A DNA stretch of 38,578 bases, taken from Chromohalobacter beijerinckii (GTDB lineage: Bacteria; Pseudomonadota; Gammaproteobacteria; Pseudomonadales; Halomonadaceae). Every line of letters begins with the position of its first letter. Within the stretch, counting starts at the first letter, position 1. Shown here piece by piece: positions 1 to 9,064 of the stretch. The notes beneath the pieces were generated by a model that did no database searches, was not told the origin of the DNA, and was given only the letters and a program-made list of their open reading frames with translations. Where the stretch lies: the NCBI RefSeq assembly GCF_023061185.1, contig NZ_JAKGAK010000026.1:1-38578 (forward strand), read 5' to 3'. Both the position numbers and the translations under genes were made by a program.

Positions 1-359
1 TGACCAACGTGGTCACCGCCGAACAGTACATTTCCATCATTATTCCGGGAAGAATGTATGCCCAGTCCTTTCGCGACAAGAAGCTGCACCCCAAGAACCT
101 TTCCCGTGCTTTGGAAGACGGCGGCACGATAACTTCCCCTCTGGTGCCCTGGAGCACCGATGCCATCTTCATTTATAGCGCACTGGGTATAAGCGCCTGG
201 TCATACGCTCCATACGCCGTGCTGAACTACAGCGTGCCGATAATCTCCATCGCCATGGCGTTGGCTGGCTTCAAGATTGTCTACCAAAAGGTATCTGAAA
301 CGGATAACTCAGCCTACACACAAGAAACTAACGATCCCTCTTTAAGCTATAAACGCTAG
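1..359 (+). CDS. nhaC: NhaC-family Na+/H+ antiporter, C-terminal end (partial)
   Basis: This is the 3' end of a gene that begins upstream of the window; the reading frame is open from base 3 and stops at 359. The fragment has the NhaC-type ending: a Thr-Asn-Val-Val-Thr-Ala-Glu-Gln segment, then PGRMY, then a HPKNLSRALEDGGT stretch and SPLVPW, followed by one or two hydrophobic segments and a short polar tail. In this family the protein is an inner-membrane antiporter that expels Na+ in exchange for H+, which suits a halophile. The internal GTG at base 9 is not a real start, because family similarity continues to the window edge. A strong terminator follows about 70 bases downstream. The subfamily call is from remembered family motifs; the N-terminal transport core cannot be seen. 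Confidence 0.8.
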   Translation, partial: TNVVTAEQYISIIIPGRMYAQSFRDKKLHPKNLSRALEDGGTITSPLVPWSTDAIFIYSALGISAWSYAPYAVLNYSVPIISIAMALAGFKIVYQKVSETDNSAYTQETNDPSLSYKR

Positions 360-430
360 TGAAAAAGAGCACCGGCCGTGCAAACATCCCTGTACCTGCC
401 AGACGGCACGGCCGCACGCCCTGACCCAAT

Positions 431-464
431 GCAACATGGCCCCTCATTTGAGGGGCCATGTTGC
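431..464. terminator. Strong stem-loop downstream of nhaC
   Basis: A perfect 15-bp inverted repeat (arms 431-445 and 450-464) encloses a 4-base ATTT loop. It is followed on plus by GTTTGT, only a weak T tract. It lies between the plus-strand nhaC end and the minus-strand lipoprotein gene, so it could terminate transcription from both sides. Confidence 0.75.
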
Positions 465-505
465 GTTTGTGGCCTGCTAGATTCAGCGCCTTCCCTATCG
501 CGGCC

Positions 506-673
506 TCACGGCGTTTCGTTGGAACGCGAGACATCCGCCGGGTTGCTGGTCGGACCGGTCTGTGGCACGCCGGTCTTGACCTCGCGCTGACCGTCGTCAT
601 AGGTATTGACCGTGCAGCCGGCGATTCCCGCCATCAGCAGCACAGCGCCTGCCATTGCCAATAGATAACGCAT
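506..673 (-). CDS. Small lipoprotein, 55 aa
   Basis: A 55-residue reading frame on the minus strand starts at ATG 673 and stops at 506. It has an AGAGGGA ribosome-binding sequence 5 to 6 bases before the start. Residues 1-19 form a hydrophobic signal segment ending in a lipobox Ile-Ala-Gly-Cys with Cys20. The mature part is short, polar and rich in Thr, Pro, Asn and Asp, as expected for a small lipid-anchored envelope protein. It lies 79 bases downstream of the TonB receptor gene on the same strand and could be co-transcribed with it. The antisense frames over this stretch lack such features. No specific function is recognised; it resembles the many small entericidin-like or hypothetical lipoproteins of gammaproteobacteria. 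Confidence 0.7.
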   Translation of the reverse strand: MRYLLAMAGAVLLMAGIAGCTVNTYDDGQREVKTGVPQTGPTSNPADVSRSNETP

Positions 674-752
674 GAGTTCCCTCTTTTATCGCTTATCGAT
701 CCCGAGCCCACCGGCCGATGCCATCGACCAGTGAGCGATTGATGCGACGCGC

Positions 753-2807
753 CTAGAACGCGACTTCCATACCAGCGTAGACGGTCCGCCCCGGCGCCGG
801 CTCATAATAACGTCCATAGCTGCCGTTGAGACGCACATTGGCGAAATGCTCGCGGTCGAAGAGATTACGCATGCCCACGTAGCCCTTGAGCAAAGTATCG
901 CCGCCCAGATGCCAGCCATCACCGACGCGCAGATTGACCAACCAGTAGTCGTCGACTTCCACGTCGTTGGCGTCATCCGCCACCATATCGCCGATATACT
1001 GCGTCTCGAGCGTCGCGAAGCGCTCGTCGAAGCCCTGCCAGGTCAGTTGGTTCATCCAGGTCTGCTCCGGCAGGCCGGGGATGCGGTTGCCCCCGTAGTT
1101 ACCATCCTGGGTGTCGTATTCGTCGAATTCGTAACTGGCCAGCGTCAAGGCGCTGTCGAGACGCCAGCTCGGCGTCATCTGCCAGCCCAGCGCCAGCTCG
1201 ATACCATCCCGCGAGGAATCACCGGCATTGCGATAGTAGGTGCGCTCATTCGGATCCCCTTCAATCTGATAGGGAACAAGTTCATTTCTAGTCCGAATCG
1301 AGAACAGCGCCAGATCGTAATCCACGCCATTGTCGAAATTGCCTCGCAGCCCGATTTCACGACTTAATGCCTTCTGCGGCTCGACGCTCGGATTAAAGCC
1401 ACCCGCACCGGAAGGGTTGGCAAACTCAGAGAATGTGGGTGTTTCAAAAGATGTGCTGATGTTGGCATAAACTTGGTGCGTCGGCAGATACCGGTAGCTC
1501 AAGCCGGCCGAGCCGCTCCATTCACGATAGTTTTTCTGCCCACTGTCATCACCGTTATTCGGTGTAATGAAGTCATCGTCGATATCGAAGTCGACGCGGT
1601 CGTAGCGGGTCCCCAGCGATAGCGTCAACTTGTCGGTGAGATCCAGATCCCCTTGGGCGAACAGTCCCAGTGACGTGGCCGTCTGCATCTCATCGCCCGC
1701 GCGACCGGTGACGCCGTTCACCGCATCAACATTGTGGCGATCCCGATCGTCTTCCTGGCGGGCCGCGTCGACCCCCACGACATAACGCAGCGGCAGCTCA
1801 CCCAGCAGCAGGTCCTGATGGTATTCGGCACTGGCACCGTAATAATCACGCTGATAGTTGATGCGGCTGTCACCCTCGTAAGGTAGTTGCTGTTCGAAGT
1901 CACGCTGCAAATAGAAGCCCTTGACGTACAGCTCGCCCGGCCCCGCGGATAGATCCTCGTACTGCAGGCCCAGCACTTGCTGGTCGACGTTCTGTCCGGC
2001 ATCCAAGGCAAGCGAGTTTGGAGCAGCCCCTTGGCGATCTTCATCCACTTCCGATTCTTTCAGCGCCCCCGGGTCCTCGGAGCGCGGGTTGTCCAGCAAG
2101 TTGACGATGGCCGTCAGTGCCCGGTCATTGCCCAGCTCGCGACGCACCTTGGCATTCAAGTGATACTTCTCGACCTGGCTCTGCTCGCGATACCCGTCGA
2201 AGTTCAGCGCCGACACACTCACATGGTGCGACCAGGGGCCGTTCACGCCGCCATCGCTGAAGCGATATTTCTGGTAGCCGTCGCTGCCGATCTCGGCGCC
2301 CAGGCGGGTCTTCTGATCATCGCGACCATCGGCCGTGGTCACACTGAGAACGCCCCCTGCCGCATTACCGTAAAGCACCGACGACGGCCCGCGAATCACC
2401 TCGATCCGCTCGGCGCTGTCGAGGTCGATGGCATCCAGTTGTGCCTGCCCATCGGGCAATGTGTAAGGAATGCCGTCGGTCATCACCGTGACCCCGCGCA
2501 CACCGAACGGCGCCCGCGCGCCGAAGCCGCGAATCGCCAGGCGCTCGCCCTGGGCGAAGTTGTCACGGTTTTGCAAGAACACCCCGGGCACGGTCACCAG
2601 CGACTCGTCGAGCCGAACACGCTGCTGGCCTTGCGCGATGCTATCGTGGTCGACCACGGAAACGGCGGCGGGTGTGGCATAGAGCTCGCGATCGAGACGC
2701 GGCGCCGTCACCTCCATTACCTCTGGCGAAGTCGTTTGGGCGAACGCGACGCCGGAAGCGCTCAAGGCGCCAAGCAGCAAGGAAGCAGGAAGGTAGCGAT
2801 GGGTCAT
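753..2807 (-). CDS. pqqU: TonB-dependent outer-membrane receptor, PqqU/YncD-like
   Basis: A 684-residue TonB-dependent receptor. Residues 1-23 are a signal peptide ending Ala-Phe-Ala. The plug domain follows (roughly 30-155), with features shared with Escherichia coli YncD: TPAAVSVVD, an IRGFG segment, DGIP-TLPDGQ, and IEVIRGPSSVLYGNAAGGV. The rest is a 22-strand-type barrel ending in an aromatic C-terminal Phe (AGMEVAF). The barrel segments NNGDDSG and GRYYEPAPGR match YncD as remembered. YncD is now known as PqqU, which imports the cofactor pyrroloquinoline quinone using TonB energy. I infer the same substrate here; an iron-chelate receptor is the main alternative. No clear Shine-Dalgarno sequence precedes ATG 2807, but the signal peptide fixes this start. 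No PQQ-enzyme gene is adjacent. Confidence 0.8.
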   Translation of the reverse strand: MTHRYLPASLLLGALSASGVAFAQTTSPEVMEVTAPRLDRELYATPAAVSVVDHDSIAQGQQRVRLDESLVTVPGVFLQNRDNFAQGERLAIRGFGARAPFGVRGVTVMTDGIPYTLPDGQAQLDAIDLDSAERIEVIRGPSSVLYGNAAGGVLSVTTADGRDDQKTRLGAEIGSDGYQKYRFSDGGVNGPWSHHVSVSALNFDGYREQSQVEKYHLNAKVRRELGNDRALTAIVNLLDNPRSEDPGALKESEVDEDRQGAAPNSLALDAGQNVDQQVLGLQYEDLSAGPGELYVKGFYLQRDFEQQLPYEGDSRINYQRDYYGASAEYHQDLLLGELPLRYVVGVDAARQEDDRDRHNVDAVNGVTGRAGDEMQTATSLGLFAQGDLDLTDKLTLSLGTRYDRVDFDIDDDFITPNNGDDSGQKNYREWSGSAGLSYRYLPTHQVYANISTSFETPTFSEFANPSGAGGFNPSVEPQKALSREIGLRGNFDNGVDYDLALFSIRTRNELVPYQIEGDPNERTYYRNAGDSSRDGIELALGWQMTPSWRLDSALTLASYEFDEYDTQDGNYGGNRIPGLPEQTWMNQLTWQGFDERFATLETQYIGDMVADDANDVEVDDYWLVNLRVGDGWHLGGDTLLKGYVGMRNLFDREHFANVRLNGSYGRYYEPAPGRTVYAGMEVAF

Positions 2808-2948
2808 GGCGATATCGACAGGTCGGGTCTACCGGAAGGCGAAATACCACCGGTGGACGAATTCATTAAGCGGGCAAGCATATTAGCATATCGCACGCAT
2901 ACCCGCCTTACGTCTAATCGCCATTTCGCATGGTGCATGCCTGCGTCA

Positions 2949-4163
2949 TTAAAAGTACGTCGTCATCACCTCCGTCACTGCCAGCGACTCATCGACACAC
3001 AATACGCGCCGCCACTTGTCGAACGTCAGACACGGATGAGAGGTACCGAAGGCCAGCACATCGCCTACCGCGATATTGGCGTGCTCGGGAATCTCGAGAA
3101 ACGCATGCTGATCCATGATGTGCGTCGTGCGCCAACCGCTGACGTCCACGCTCACCGCATCTCCCGCCTCCCGTGGATAGCGGCGTAGCGGCAATGGCAG
3201 ATCCGGCTCGTGACCGATATCGCGCTTGCCCAGCGCGATGATCGCCAGGCCCGGCTCGGGCAGCGACTGGACATGGGCAAAGACTTCCAGCGCCGGGCGC
3301 AGCTCGCCCTCCAGATCGGGATCGCGCGCCTTGATCGCCTCCATCGCGCCGGCATAGAGCTTGTGATCGTGCACCACGTAGCAGCCCGGCCTCAGAACCG
3401 GCGTGTAGTGCTCGCGCAGCTCCGCCCTATCGAACGTCTCCGCGATCAGGTCGAACCACTTGGAGCCGGAGGCCGTGACGATCGGCGCCTCGCGTTGAAG
3501 TACGCCACTGTCCTGCAACGTGCGGACGGTCTCGACCAATCGCTCGCCGTAGGCACGCACGGCAGCGACTTCATTGCCACCGGCGATCATGCCCTCGTAA
3601 CCTTCGATGCCGACCAGCGCCAGCGCTGGTTGCTCGGCGATCGCCGCCACCAGCGTCTCGACCTGTTCGGCGGTGCGGCAACCGCAGCGGCCACCGTCGA
3701 CACCCAGCTCGATCAGCACGTTCAGTGTCAGGTTCCTTTCGGCGAAGAATACCCCCAAATCGCGCACGTTATCGACACCGTCCACCACACAGTAGAACTC
3801 CATCCCTGCCTCGATGGCATCCGCCACCAGCGTCATATTGGGATGGCCAACCAATTGATTGGCCATCAACACACGTTCGATGCCGTGAGCATGCGCCGTC
3901 ACCGTCTGTACCGCCGTCGCCAACGTGATTCCCCAGGCGCCCGCCTCGATCTGTCGCTTGAACAACACCGGGGCCATGGTGGTTTTCCCGTGCGGCGCCA
4001 ACTTGGCGCCGTGCTCGTCGGCGAAGCGCTGCATCCACGCCAGGTTGTGGGTCAGCGGCGATTCGAAGACCACCGCCGCCGGCAGCGGCACATCTCGCAG
4101 CAGATGCGCCGGACGTGACAGCGGTATGCCTTTTTCCACAGACGATGGCTTGAATTCGGGCAT
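2949..4163 (-). CDS. DSD1-family PLP-dependent D-amino-acid dehydratase/aldolase
   Basis: A 404-residue fold-type III PLP enzyme of the D-serine dehydratase/D-threonine aldolase family. The N-terminal alanine-racemase-like barrel carries the PLP lysine in PHGKT (Lys60). The C-terminal domain carries the His-Pro-Cys zinc-binding pair (His376, Cys378) known from eukaryotic-type D-serine dehydratase. Expected chemistry is PLP- and metal-dependent elimination or retro-aldol cleavage of a D-beta-hydroxy amino acid; the exact substrate cannot be read from sequence. The start at 4163 is supported by AAGGAGA a few bases upstream. A TTTTTGTATG half-site resembling the purine-cluster operator lies about 20 bases upstream of the start, but could be chance. 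It is convergent with no gene and divergent from trhO, with about 165 bases between them. Confidence 0.8.
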   Translation of the reverse strand: MPEFKPSSVEKGIPLSRPAHLLRDVPLPAAVVFESPLTHNLAWMQRFADEHGAKLAPHGKTTMAPVLFKRQIEAGAWGITLATAVQTVTAHAHGIERVLMANQLVGHPNMTLVADAIEAGMEFYCVVDGVDNVRDLGVFFAERNLTLNVLIELGVDGGRCGCRTAEQVETLVAAIAEQPALALVGIEGYEGMIAGGNEVAAVRAYGERLVETVRTLQDSGVLQREAPIVTASGSKWFDLIAETFDRAELREHYTPVLRPGCYVVHDHKLYAGAMEAIKARDPDLEGELRPALEVFAHVQSLPEPGLAIIALGKRDIGHEPDLPLPLRRYPREAGDAVSVDVSGWRTTHIMDQHAFLEIPEHANIAVGDVLAFGTSHPCLTFDKWRRVLCVDESLAVTEVMTTYF

Positions 4164-4254
4164 CGTATTCTCCTTACCTGACGGTTTTTGTATGCGTTTC
4201 GATGATCATCGAGAGCGGCATCCTGCCACAGATGCATCCCCCTCCTGGAATGCG

Positions 4255-4260
4255 TAAAAT
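4255..4260 (+). promoter_or_regulatory. Possible -10 box for trhO
   Basis: TAAAAT lies inside a small palindrome (GCGTA-AAA-TACGC) 68 bases before the trhO start. No good -35 element is seen at the expected distance, so this is a weak call. Confidence 0.3.
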
Positions 4261-4328
4261 ACGCGCCTCGGCCCATTGCCGAACCTTACCGGTCCGTCCT
4301 TTACGGGGACGATTACCAGGAGACAGAC

Positions 4329-5291
4329 ATGACCGATTCGCACGACACGCCGCCCATCGTGGTGGCGGCGCTCTATCAGTTCGTCACTCTCGACGATTAC
4401 GAAGCCCTGCGCGAGCCCCTGCTCGAGACGATGCGTGCCCACGACGTGAAAGGCACGCTGCTGCTCGCCTTTGAGGGCATCAACGGCACCGTCTCAGGCA
4501 CGCGCGAGAGCATCGATGCGCTGCTTGCCTGGCTGCGCGCCGACCCGCGCCTGGCCGCGGTCGACCACAAGGAATCCTACTGCGACGCGCATCCTTTCTA
4601 TCGCACCAAGGTCAAGCTCAAGCGCGAGATCGTCACTCTCGGCGTCGAGGGGGTGGATCCCAACCAGAAAGTCGGCACCTATGTCGAACCCGAGGACTGG
4701 AACGACGTCATCGCCGATCCCGAGGTCCTGGTCATCGACACGCGCAACGATTACGAAGTGGAAATCGGCTCGTTCGAAGGCGCCATCGACCCGAAGACCA
4801 AGACGTTCCGCGAGTTTCCCGACTACGTGAAGGCGCACTACGACCCCGCCAAGCACAAGAAGGTGGCGATGTTCTGCACCGGCGGGATTCGCTGCGAGAA
4901 AGCCTCCAGTTTCATGCTGAATGCAGGCTTCGAGGAGGTGTATCACCTCAAGGGCGGCATTCTGAACTATCTGGAGAAGGTGCCCGAGTCGCAGTCGCGC
5001 TGGCAGGGCGAATGCTTCGTGTTCGACAACCGCGTGACCGTGCGCCACGATCTCGCCGAAGGCGAATACGACCAATGCCACGCCTGTCGCCGGCCGATCT
5101 CCGAGGCCGACATGGCCTCCGAGAAATACGAGCCCGGCGTGAGCTGCCCGCATTGCTGGGACAGCCTGCCGGAGAAGACGCGCGCCAGTGCCCGCGAACG
5201 CCAGCGTCAGATCGAGCTCGCCAAGCAGCGCGGCGAGCCGCATCCGCTGGGGCGGGATCCGCGCCGCCAGCCGGCCGACAGCGAGGCGTAA
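4329..5291 (+). CDS. trhO: tRNA uridine(34) 5-hydroxylase TrhO (rhodanese family, YceA)
   Basis: A 320-residue member of the YceA/TrhO family, which hydroxylates uridine 34 in the tRNA wobble position using O2 and prephenate-linked chemistry, giving ho5U, the precursor of (m)cmo5U. An N-terminal acylphosphatase-like domain (about 10-100, containing [10 protein letters not shown]) precedes a rhodanese domain (about 125-225) with the signature CTGGIRCEK. The catalytic cysteine is Cys183 and the paired one Cys189. A C-terminal region holds two CxxC pairs (CHAC and CPHC), suggesting a zinc-binding or structural site. Length is usual for the family. The start has AGGAGA seven bases upstream. It is a single gene, followed by the convergent chrA. 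Confidence 0.9.
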   Translation: MTDSHDTPPIVVAALYQFVTLDDYEALREPLLETMRAHDVKGTLLLAFEGINGTVSGTRESIDALLAWLRADPRLAAVDHKESYCDAHPFYRTKVKLKREIVTLGVEGVDPNQKVGTYVEPEDWNDVIADPEVLVIDTRNDYEVEIGSFEGAIDPKTKTFREFPDYVKAHYDPAKHKKVAMFCTGGIRCEKASSFMLNAGFEEVYHLKGGILNYLEKVPESQSRWQGECFVFDNRVTVRHDLAEGEYDQCHACRRPISEADMASEKYEPGVSCPHCWDSLPEKTRASARERQRQIELAKQRGEPHPLGRDPRRQPADSEA

Positions 5292-5373
5292 GGCCCCGCC
5301 TGTCGCAAGCGATGGCCGAGCCGACGCCACGACGTCGGCTCGAATCGTCGCTTACCTTCACGTCCGCGCGCAC

Positions 5374-6606
5374 TCACGACAGCGTAATGACGATCCCCCC
5401 GAGCGCCAGGATGGCCACGACCGCCCAGGCCGGCCATTTCCAGACGCTCAAGAGCAGAAAGCCCACCAGGGCCAATGCAAATTCGTGCGGCCCGACCACC
5501 ACGCTGGTCCACACCGGCTGGTAGAGAGCGGCCCCCAGAATGCCCACCACGGCGGCATTCGCGCCTCGCATCAATGCCTGCACGCGTTCCAGGCGCCTGA
5601 AACCGTTCCAGAAGGGCAGCACGGCCACCAGCAATGCGAGCCCCGGCAGGAAGATCATGATGAGCGCCAAGGCCGCGCCCAGCAGCGGCACGGACAACGC
5701 CCCCATCTCGGTGCCGAGATACGCCGCGAAGGTGAACAGCGGCCCGGGCACCGCCTGGGCGGCGCCATATCCCGCGAGAAAACTATCGGGCGTGACCCAG
5801 CCCGACTGGACGACCTCGCTTTCCAGCAGCGGGAGCACCACATGCCCGCCCCCGAAGACCAGCGCACCGGCCCGGTAGAAGGCATCCGCCATCGACAGCA
5901 CCGGGGACGACGACACCCAGGCCAGTCCCGGCAGCCCGATCAGCAAGGTGACGAAACACACCGCTGCGATTCGGGCGGCGCGTCGAGATACCGGGAAGTG
6001 CAAGTCTCGCGACAGGGGGTCGCCTTGGTCTTGACGCACCTGGTCTCGATACACCGAGTCCCGGCACAACAACATGCCGCCCACCGCACCGACGAGAATG
6101 GCCGCTATCATCCCCGCCGGCCCGCCGATCAGCACGACGATCAGCACCGCCGCCAGCGCAATGCCGGCACGCCGCTGATCCGGGCACAGCTTGTGCGCCA
6201 TGCCCCAGACCGCATGGGCGACAATCGCCACGGCCGCCACCTTGAGCCCATGCAGGAGACCCTCGCTGACCGGCCCGTCGAAGGATGCAGCCCCTGACGC
6301 GAACAGGACCAGCACGAGGGCCGAAGGCAAGGTGAAGGCCGTCCAGGCGGCGGCGGCTCCCCATCCCCCACCTCGCAACAGTCCCAGAGCGAAGCCGACC
6401 TGACTGCTGGCCGGGCCCGGGAGAAACTGACACAGCGCCACCAGATCCGCGTAGTCCGCTTCCGACAGCCAGCGGCGACGCGTGACGAACTCGGCACGGA
6501 AATACCCCAGATGGGCGATGGGGCCGCCGAAGGAGGTCAGACCCAGCACCAGAAAGGCACAGAAGACTTCCTTGATACGTTCGATGGAATGGCGAGCATC
6601 TCGCAT
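5374..6606 (-). CDS. chrA: Chromate-ion transporter ChrA, two-domain
   Basis: A 410-residue membrane protein with two tandem CHR domains, the long-chain form of the chromate transporter family. The first half has FGGPIAHLGYF and QFLPGPASSQ. The second repeats the pattern with FGGGHVVLPLLE and AQAVPGPLFT. About ten hydrophobic segments are visible. The family exports chromate by proton-coupled antiport, though many members have unknown anion substrates. I chose ATG 6606; the frame stays open to a GTG at 6651, but the extra 15 residues are low-complexity Ser/Gly and do not look like the family. The nearby allA gene is on the same strand 90 bases upstream, so readthrough from the purine operon is possible, but a functional link is not obvious. 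Confidence 0.88.
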   Translation of the reverse strand: MRDARHSIERIKEVFCAFLVLGLTSFGGPIAHLGYFRAEFVTRRRWLSEADYADLVALCQFLPGPASSQVGFALGLLRGGGWGAAAAWTAFTLPSALVLVLFASGAASFDGPVSEGLLHGLKVAAVAIVAHAVWGMAHKLCPDQRRAGIALAAVLIVVLIGGPAGMIAAILVGAVGGMLLCRDSVYRDQVRQDQGDPLSRDLHFPVSRRAARIAAVCFVTLLIGLPGLAWVSSSPVLSMADAFYRAGALVFGGGHVVLPLLESEVVQSGWVTPDSFLAGYGAAQAVPGPLFTFAAYLGTEMGALSVPLLGAALALIMIFLPGLALLVAVLPFWNGFRRLERVQALMRGANAAVVGILGAALYQPVWTSVVVGPHEFALALVGFLLLSVWKWPAWAVVAILALGGIVITLS

Positions 6607-6696
6607 GGAACCGGCCCCCGAGCAAGCGGATGAGGAGAAACCAGCGCTCACCGTGCTCGCCCTTACCGTTGAACGCCATCATGGCGGGGCGCGTGC

Positions 6697-7182
6697 TTAT
6701 AAACTCACTCGGATTTCGAGCGGGAACTCGTCGCAGTTGTCCCCCGCTCCGCCACGGTCGACCACCAGAAACTCGCCTTCCACGTCGAGTACCGAGTGAA
6801 TGGCATGCCAGGTGCCGGCGCGGTAGTTGACCCCCTGGCAACCATCGGTGACGAAGGCCCGTACCCGTGCCGAGTCCACGGCCTCTCCCGGTGGCGCGAC
6901 GACGACGATGAAGCGCTCGCCGTGCAGCGGCATGAACGCCTGACTGCCCAGCGGATGGCGCTCCAGCAATGCAAGGCTGAGCGGCAACGCCACGGGCTGG
7001 CTGACGAAGAGACTGATCAACGGCCGTGCCCCCTCGCCGAGCGTTTCGATCCGCGCCAGGTCGTGATAGCGCTGGGTGCGACCGCCGTTGATGGGAAAGC
7101 CGTCGGCGTCCCGGCGGTCGATGACATCGCCGAACGGCGCGAAGGCTTCGGCGGTCAGGGGCTGGGTGGTAAGTTCGAGCAT
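6697..7182 (-). CDS. allA: Ureidoglycolate lyase AllA
   Basis: A 161-residue cupin enzyme that splits (S)-ureidoglycolate into glyoxylate and urea, the last step of allantoin breakdown. Family features include the start LTAEAFAPFGDVI, INGG and RYHDLA near residues 30-45, a PLGSQAF-PLHG segment near 90, and the GVNYRAGTWHA-H motif near 125 ending in FLVVDR-G. GAGGAGA lies 5 bases before the start. It is the last gene of the minus-strand set puuE-allE-allA, which covers allantoin to glyoxylate except for allantoate hydrolysis. Confidence 0.92.
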   Translation of the reverse strand: MLELTTQPLTAEAFAPFGDVIDRRDADGFPINGGRTQRYHDLARIETLGEGARPLISLFVSQPVALPLSLALLERHPLGSQAFMPLHGERFIVVVAPPGEAVDSARVRAFVTDGCQGVNYRAGTWHAIHSVLDVEGEFLVVDRGGAGDNCDEFPLEIRVSL

Positions 7183-7204
7183 GCGTTCTCCTCGGAGGAT
7201 TGTC

Positions 7205-8053
7205 TCAGCTCAAGCGCAGCTTCATATGGCGGTTCACATCCTTGTAGAGCAGATAGCGAAACGGCCCCGGCCCGGCGGCGTAGCAGGATTGCGGACAGAA
7301 GGCCCGCAGCCACATGTAGTCGCCGGCCTCGACCTCGACCCAATCCTGATTGAGGTGATAGACCGCACGCCCCTCCAGCACGTAGAGCCCATGCTCCATG
7401 ACGTGCGTCTCGTCGAACGGGATCACGCCCCCGGGCTGGAAGGTCACGATGTTGACGTGCATGTCGTGGCGCACGTCCTGGGGATCGACGAAACGCGTCG
7501 TGGCCCAGCGACCGTCGGTATCCGGCATGGCAATCGGCGCGATATCGTTGTCGTTGGTGACGAACGCCTCGGGCACGTCCAGTCCCTCGACATACTCGTA
7601 AGCCTTGCGAATCCAGTGGAAACGCACCGGCGCGTCGCTGCCGTTACGCAGCTGCCAGTCGCAGCCCGGCGGCAGATAGGCATAGCCTCCCGGTCCCATC
7701 GCGTACGACTCCCCCGCGATGGTCAGCGTCATCTCGCCCTCGACCACGAACAGCACGCCCTCGGCGCCTTCGTCCGGCTCCGGCCGCTCGCTGCCGCCAC
7801 CGGGCGAGACCTCCATGATGTACTGCGAAAACGTCTCCGCGAAGCCGGAAAGCGGCCGCGACAGCACCCACAACCGGGTCTTCTCCCAGTGCGGCAGGAA
7901 ACTGGTGACGATATCGCTCATCACCCCCTTGGGAATCACCGCATAGGCCTCGGTGAAGACCGCGCGACCATGAATCAGCTGGCTCTGCGGCGGCAAACCG
8001 CCATGGGGGGCGTAGTAGGTTCTTTCAGGTGCGTCGTGGCTGCGTTGTGACAT
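7205..8053 (-). CDS. allE: (S)-ureidoglycine aminohydrolase AllE (bicupin)
   Basis: A 282-residue two-cupin protein matching ureidoglycine aminohydrolase, which releases ammonia from (S)-ureidoglycine to give (S)-ureidoglycolate. The N-terminal cupin (about 45-135) lacks a full metal site. The C-terminal cupin (about 200-270) keeps the manganese ligands of the plant and bacterial enzymes: Glu215, His217, His221 (in ETHVMEHGLYVLEG) and Gln255 (in FCPQSCYA). ATG 8053 is chosen because GAGGAAC lies just upstream and the frame's earlier start would overlap puuE. The gene starts 17 bases after puuE and ends 22 bases before allA, a typical tight operon. Many databases call this family 'bifunctional allantoicase/ureidoglycine aminohydrolase', but the allantoicase activity is doubtful. 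Confidence 0.9.
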   Translation of the reverse strand: MSQRSHDAPERTYYAPHGGLPPQSQLIHGRAVFTEAYAVIPKGVMSDIVTSFLPHWEKTRLWVLSRPLSGFAETFSQYIMEVSPGGGSERPEPDEGAEGVLFVVEGEMTLTIAGESYAMGPGGYAYLPPGCDWQLRNGSDAPVRFHWIRKAYEYVEGLDVPEAFVTNDNDIAPIAMPDTDGRWATTRFVDPQDVRHDMHVNIVTFQPGGVIPFDETHVMEHGLYVLEGRAVYHLNQDWVEVEAGDYMWLRAFCPQSCYAAGPGPFRYLLYKDVNRHMKLRLS

Positions 8054-8070
8054 GAGAGGTTCCTCGCTTT

Positions 8071-9012
8071 TCAAGCCGGATGCGTTGCCGCCCAGTGACG
8101 CGCGATATCCACACGCCGGGTTATCCACACCCGGTCATGGGCCTCGAGGTGATCGAGGAAGCGCTGCAGCGCGCGGAAGCGTCCGGGACGACCGATCAGT
8201 CGGCAGTGAAGGCCGATGGAGAGCATCTTCGGGGTTTCCGCGCCTTCTGCGTAAAGCACGTCGAAGGCATCGCGCAGGTACTGGAAGAAGGGCTCGCCGT
8301 GGTCGAAGCCGGTGGGCGAGGCGAAGCGCATGTCGTTGGTATCCAGCGTGTAGGGCACGATCAGGTGACGGTGCGTCTGGCCCTGGCTGTCCTGGACGTC
8401 GCTCCAGAACGGCAGATCGTCACCGTAGTAGTCGCTGTCGTAGAGGAAGCCGCCCTGATCAAGCAACAGCCGCCGTGTATTGGGGCTGTCGCGGCCGGTG
8501 TACCACCCCAGGGGCGCCTCGCCGTACAAGCGGCGGAACACTTCGATGGCACGCTGCATGTGCTCACGCTCGACGGCTTCCGGCACGTTCTGGTAGTGAA
8601 TCCAGCGCCAGCCATGGCAGGCGATCTCGTGGCCCAGTTCCTGGAAGGCCTGGGCCACCTCGGGATGACGCTCCAGCGCCATGGCGACGCCGAATACGGT
8701 CAATGGCAACCCGCGCCGCTCGAACTCGCGCAGCACGCGCCATACCCCCACTCGCGAACCGTACTCGTAGATCGACTCCATGCTCAGGTGGCGGTCGGGA
8801 TAGGCCTCGGCCCCGGCGATCTCGGAGAGAAACTGTTCGGAGTGGCTATCGCCGTGCAGCACGCTGTTTTCACTGCCCTCTTCGTAGTTGAGGACGAACT
8901 GCACGGCGACGCGGGCCTGGCCCGGCCAGTTCGCTTGCGGTGGCGTGCGGCCATAGCCGACGAGATCGCGTGGATAAACGTCGGACGGATCGGTGGAGGA
9001 TGCCATGCCCAT
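8071..9012 (-). CDS. puuE: Allantoinase PuuE (polysaccharide-deacetylase fold)
   Basis: A 313-residue protein of the NodB/polysaccharide deacetylase fold that matches PuuE, the metal-independent allantoinase first described in Pseudomonas. It opens the hydantoin ring of allantoin to give allantoate. Family features are YPRDLVGYGRTPP near the start, VLNYEEGSE near 40, the SMESIYEYGSRVGVWR stretch near 100, GHEIACHGWRWI near 140, and GWYTGRDSPNTRRL near 180. GGGAG precedes ATG 9012 by about 5 bases; a second ATG at 9006 is also possible. It heads the minus-strand operon. A GntR-like operator lies 53-60 bases upstream of the start. Confidence 0.93.
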   Translation of the reverse strand: MGMASSTDPSDVYPRDLVGYGRTPPQANWPGQARVAVQFVLNYEEGSENSVLHGDSHSEQFLSEIAGAEAYPDRHLSMESIYEYGSRVGVWRVLREFERRGLPLTVFGVAMALERHPEVAQAFQELGHEIACHGWRWIHYQNVPEAVEREHMQRAIEVFRRLYGEAPLGWYTGRDSPNTRRLLLDQGGFLYDSDYYGDDLPFWSDVQDSQGQTHRHLIVPYTLDTNDMRFASPTGFDHGEPFFQYLRDAFDVLYAEGAETPKMLSIGLHCRLIGRPGRFRALQRFLDHLEAHDRVWITRRVDIARHWAATHPA

Positions 9013-9064
9013 GAAGACTCCCGGTTTATTGTTGTGCCGCTCGGATTACCTTAGCGTGCGTTGA

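Noticed and set aside
2808-2948. Possible Fur box or iron-regulated promoter upstream of the TonB receptor
   Set aside because: ATATGC repeats are present, but nothing matches the Fur consensus well enough.
1977-3188. A 403-residue open frame on plus, antisense to the TonB receptor and PLP enzyme genes
   Set aside because: It crosses two well-supported genes on the other strand, has no ribosome-binding site and reads as His/Arg-rich composition typical of high-GC shadow frames.
4185-4198. TTTTGTATGCGTTT upstream of the PLP enzyme as a further GntR operator
   Set aside because: Only one half matches; the other arm is lost, and the gene lies outside the purine cluster.
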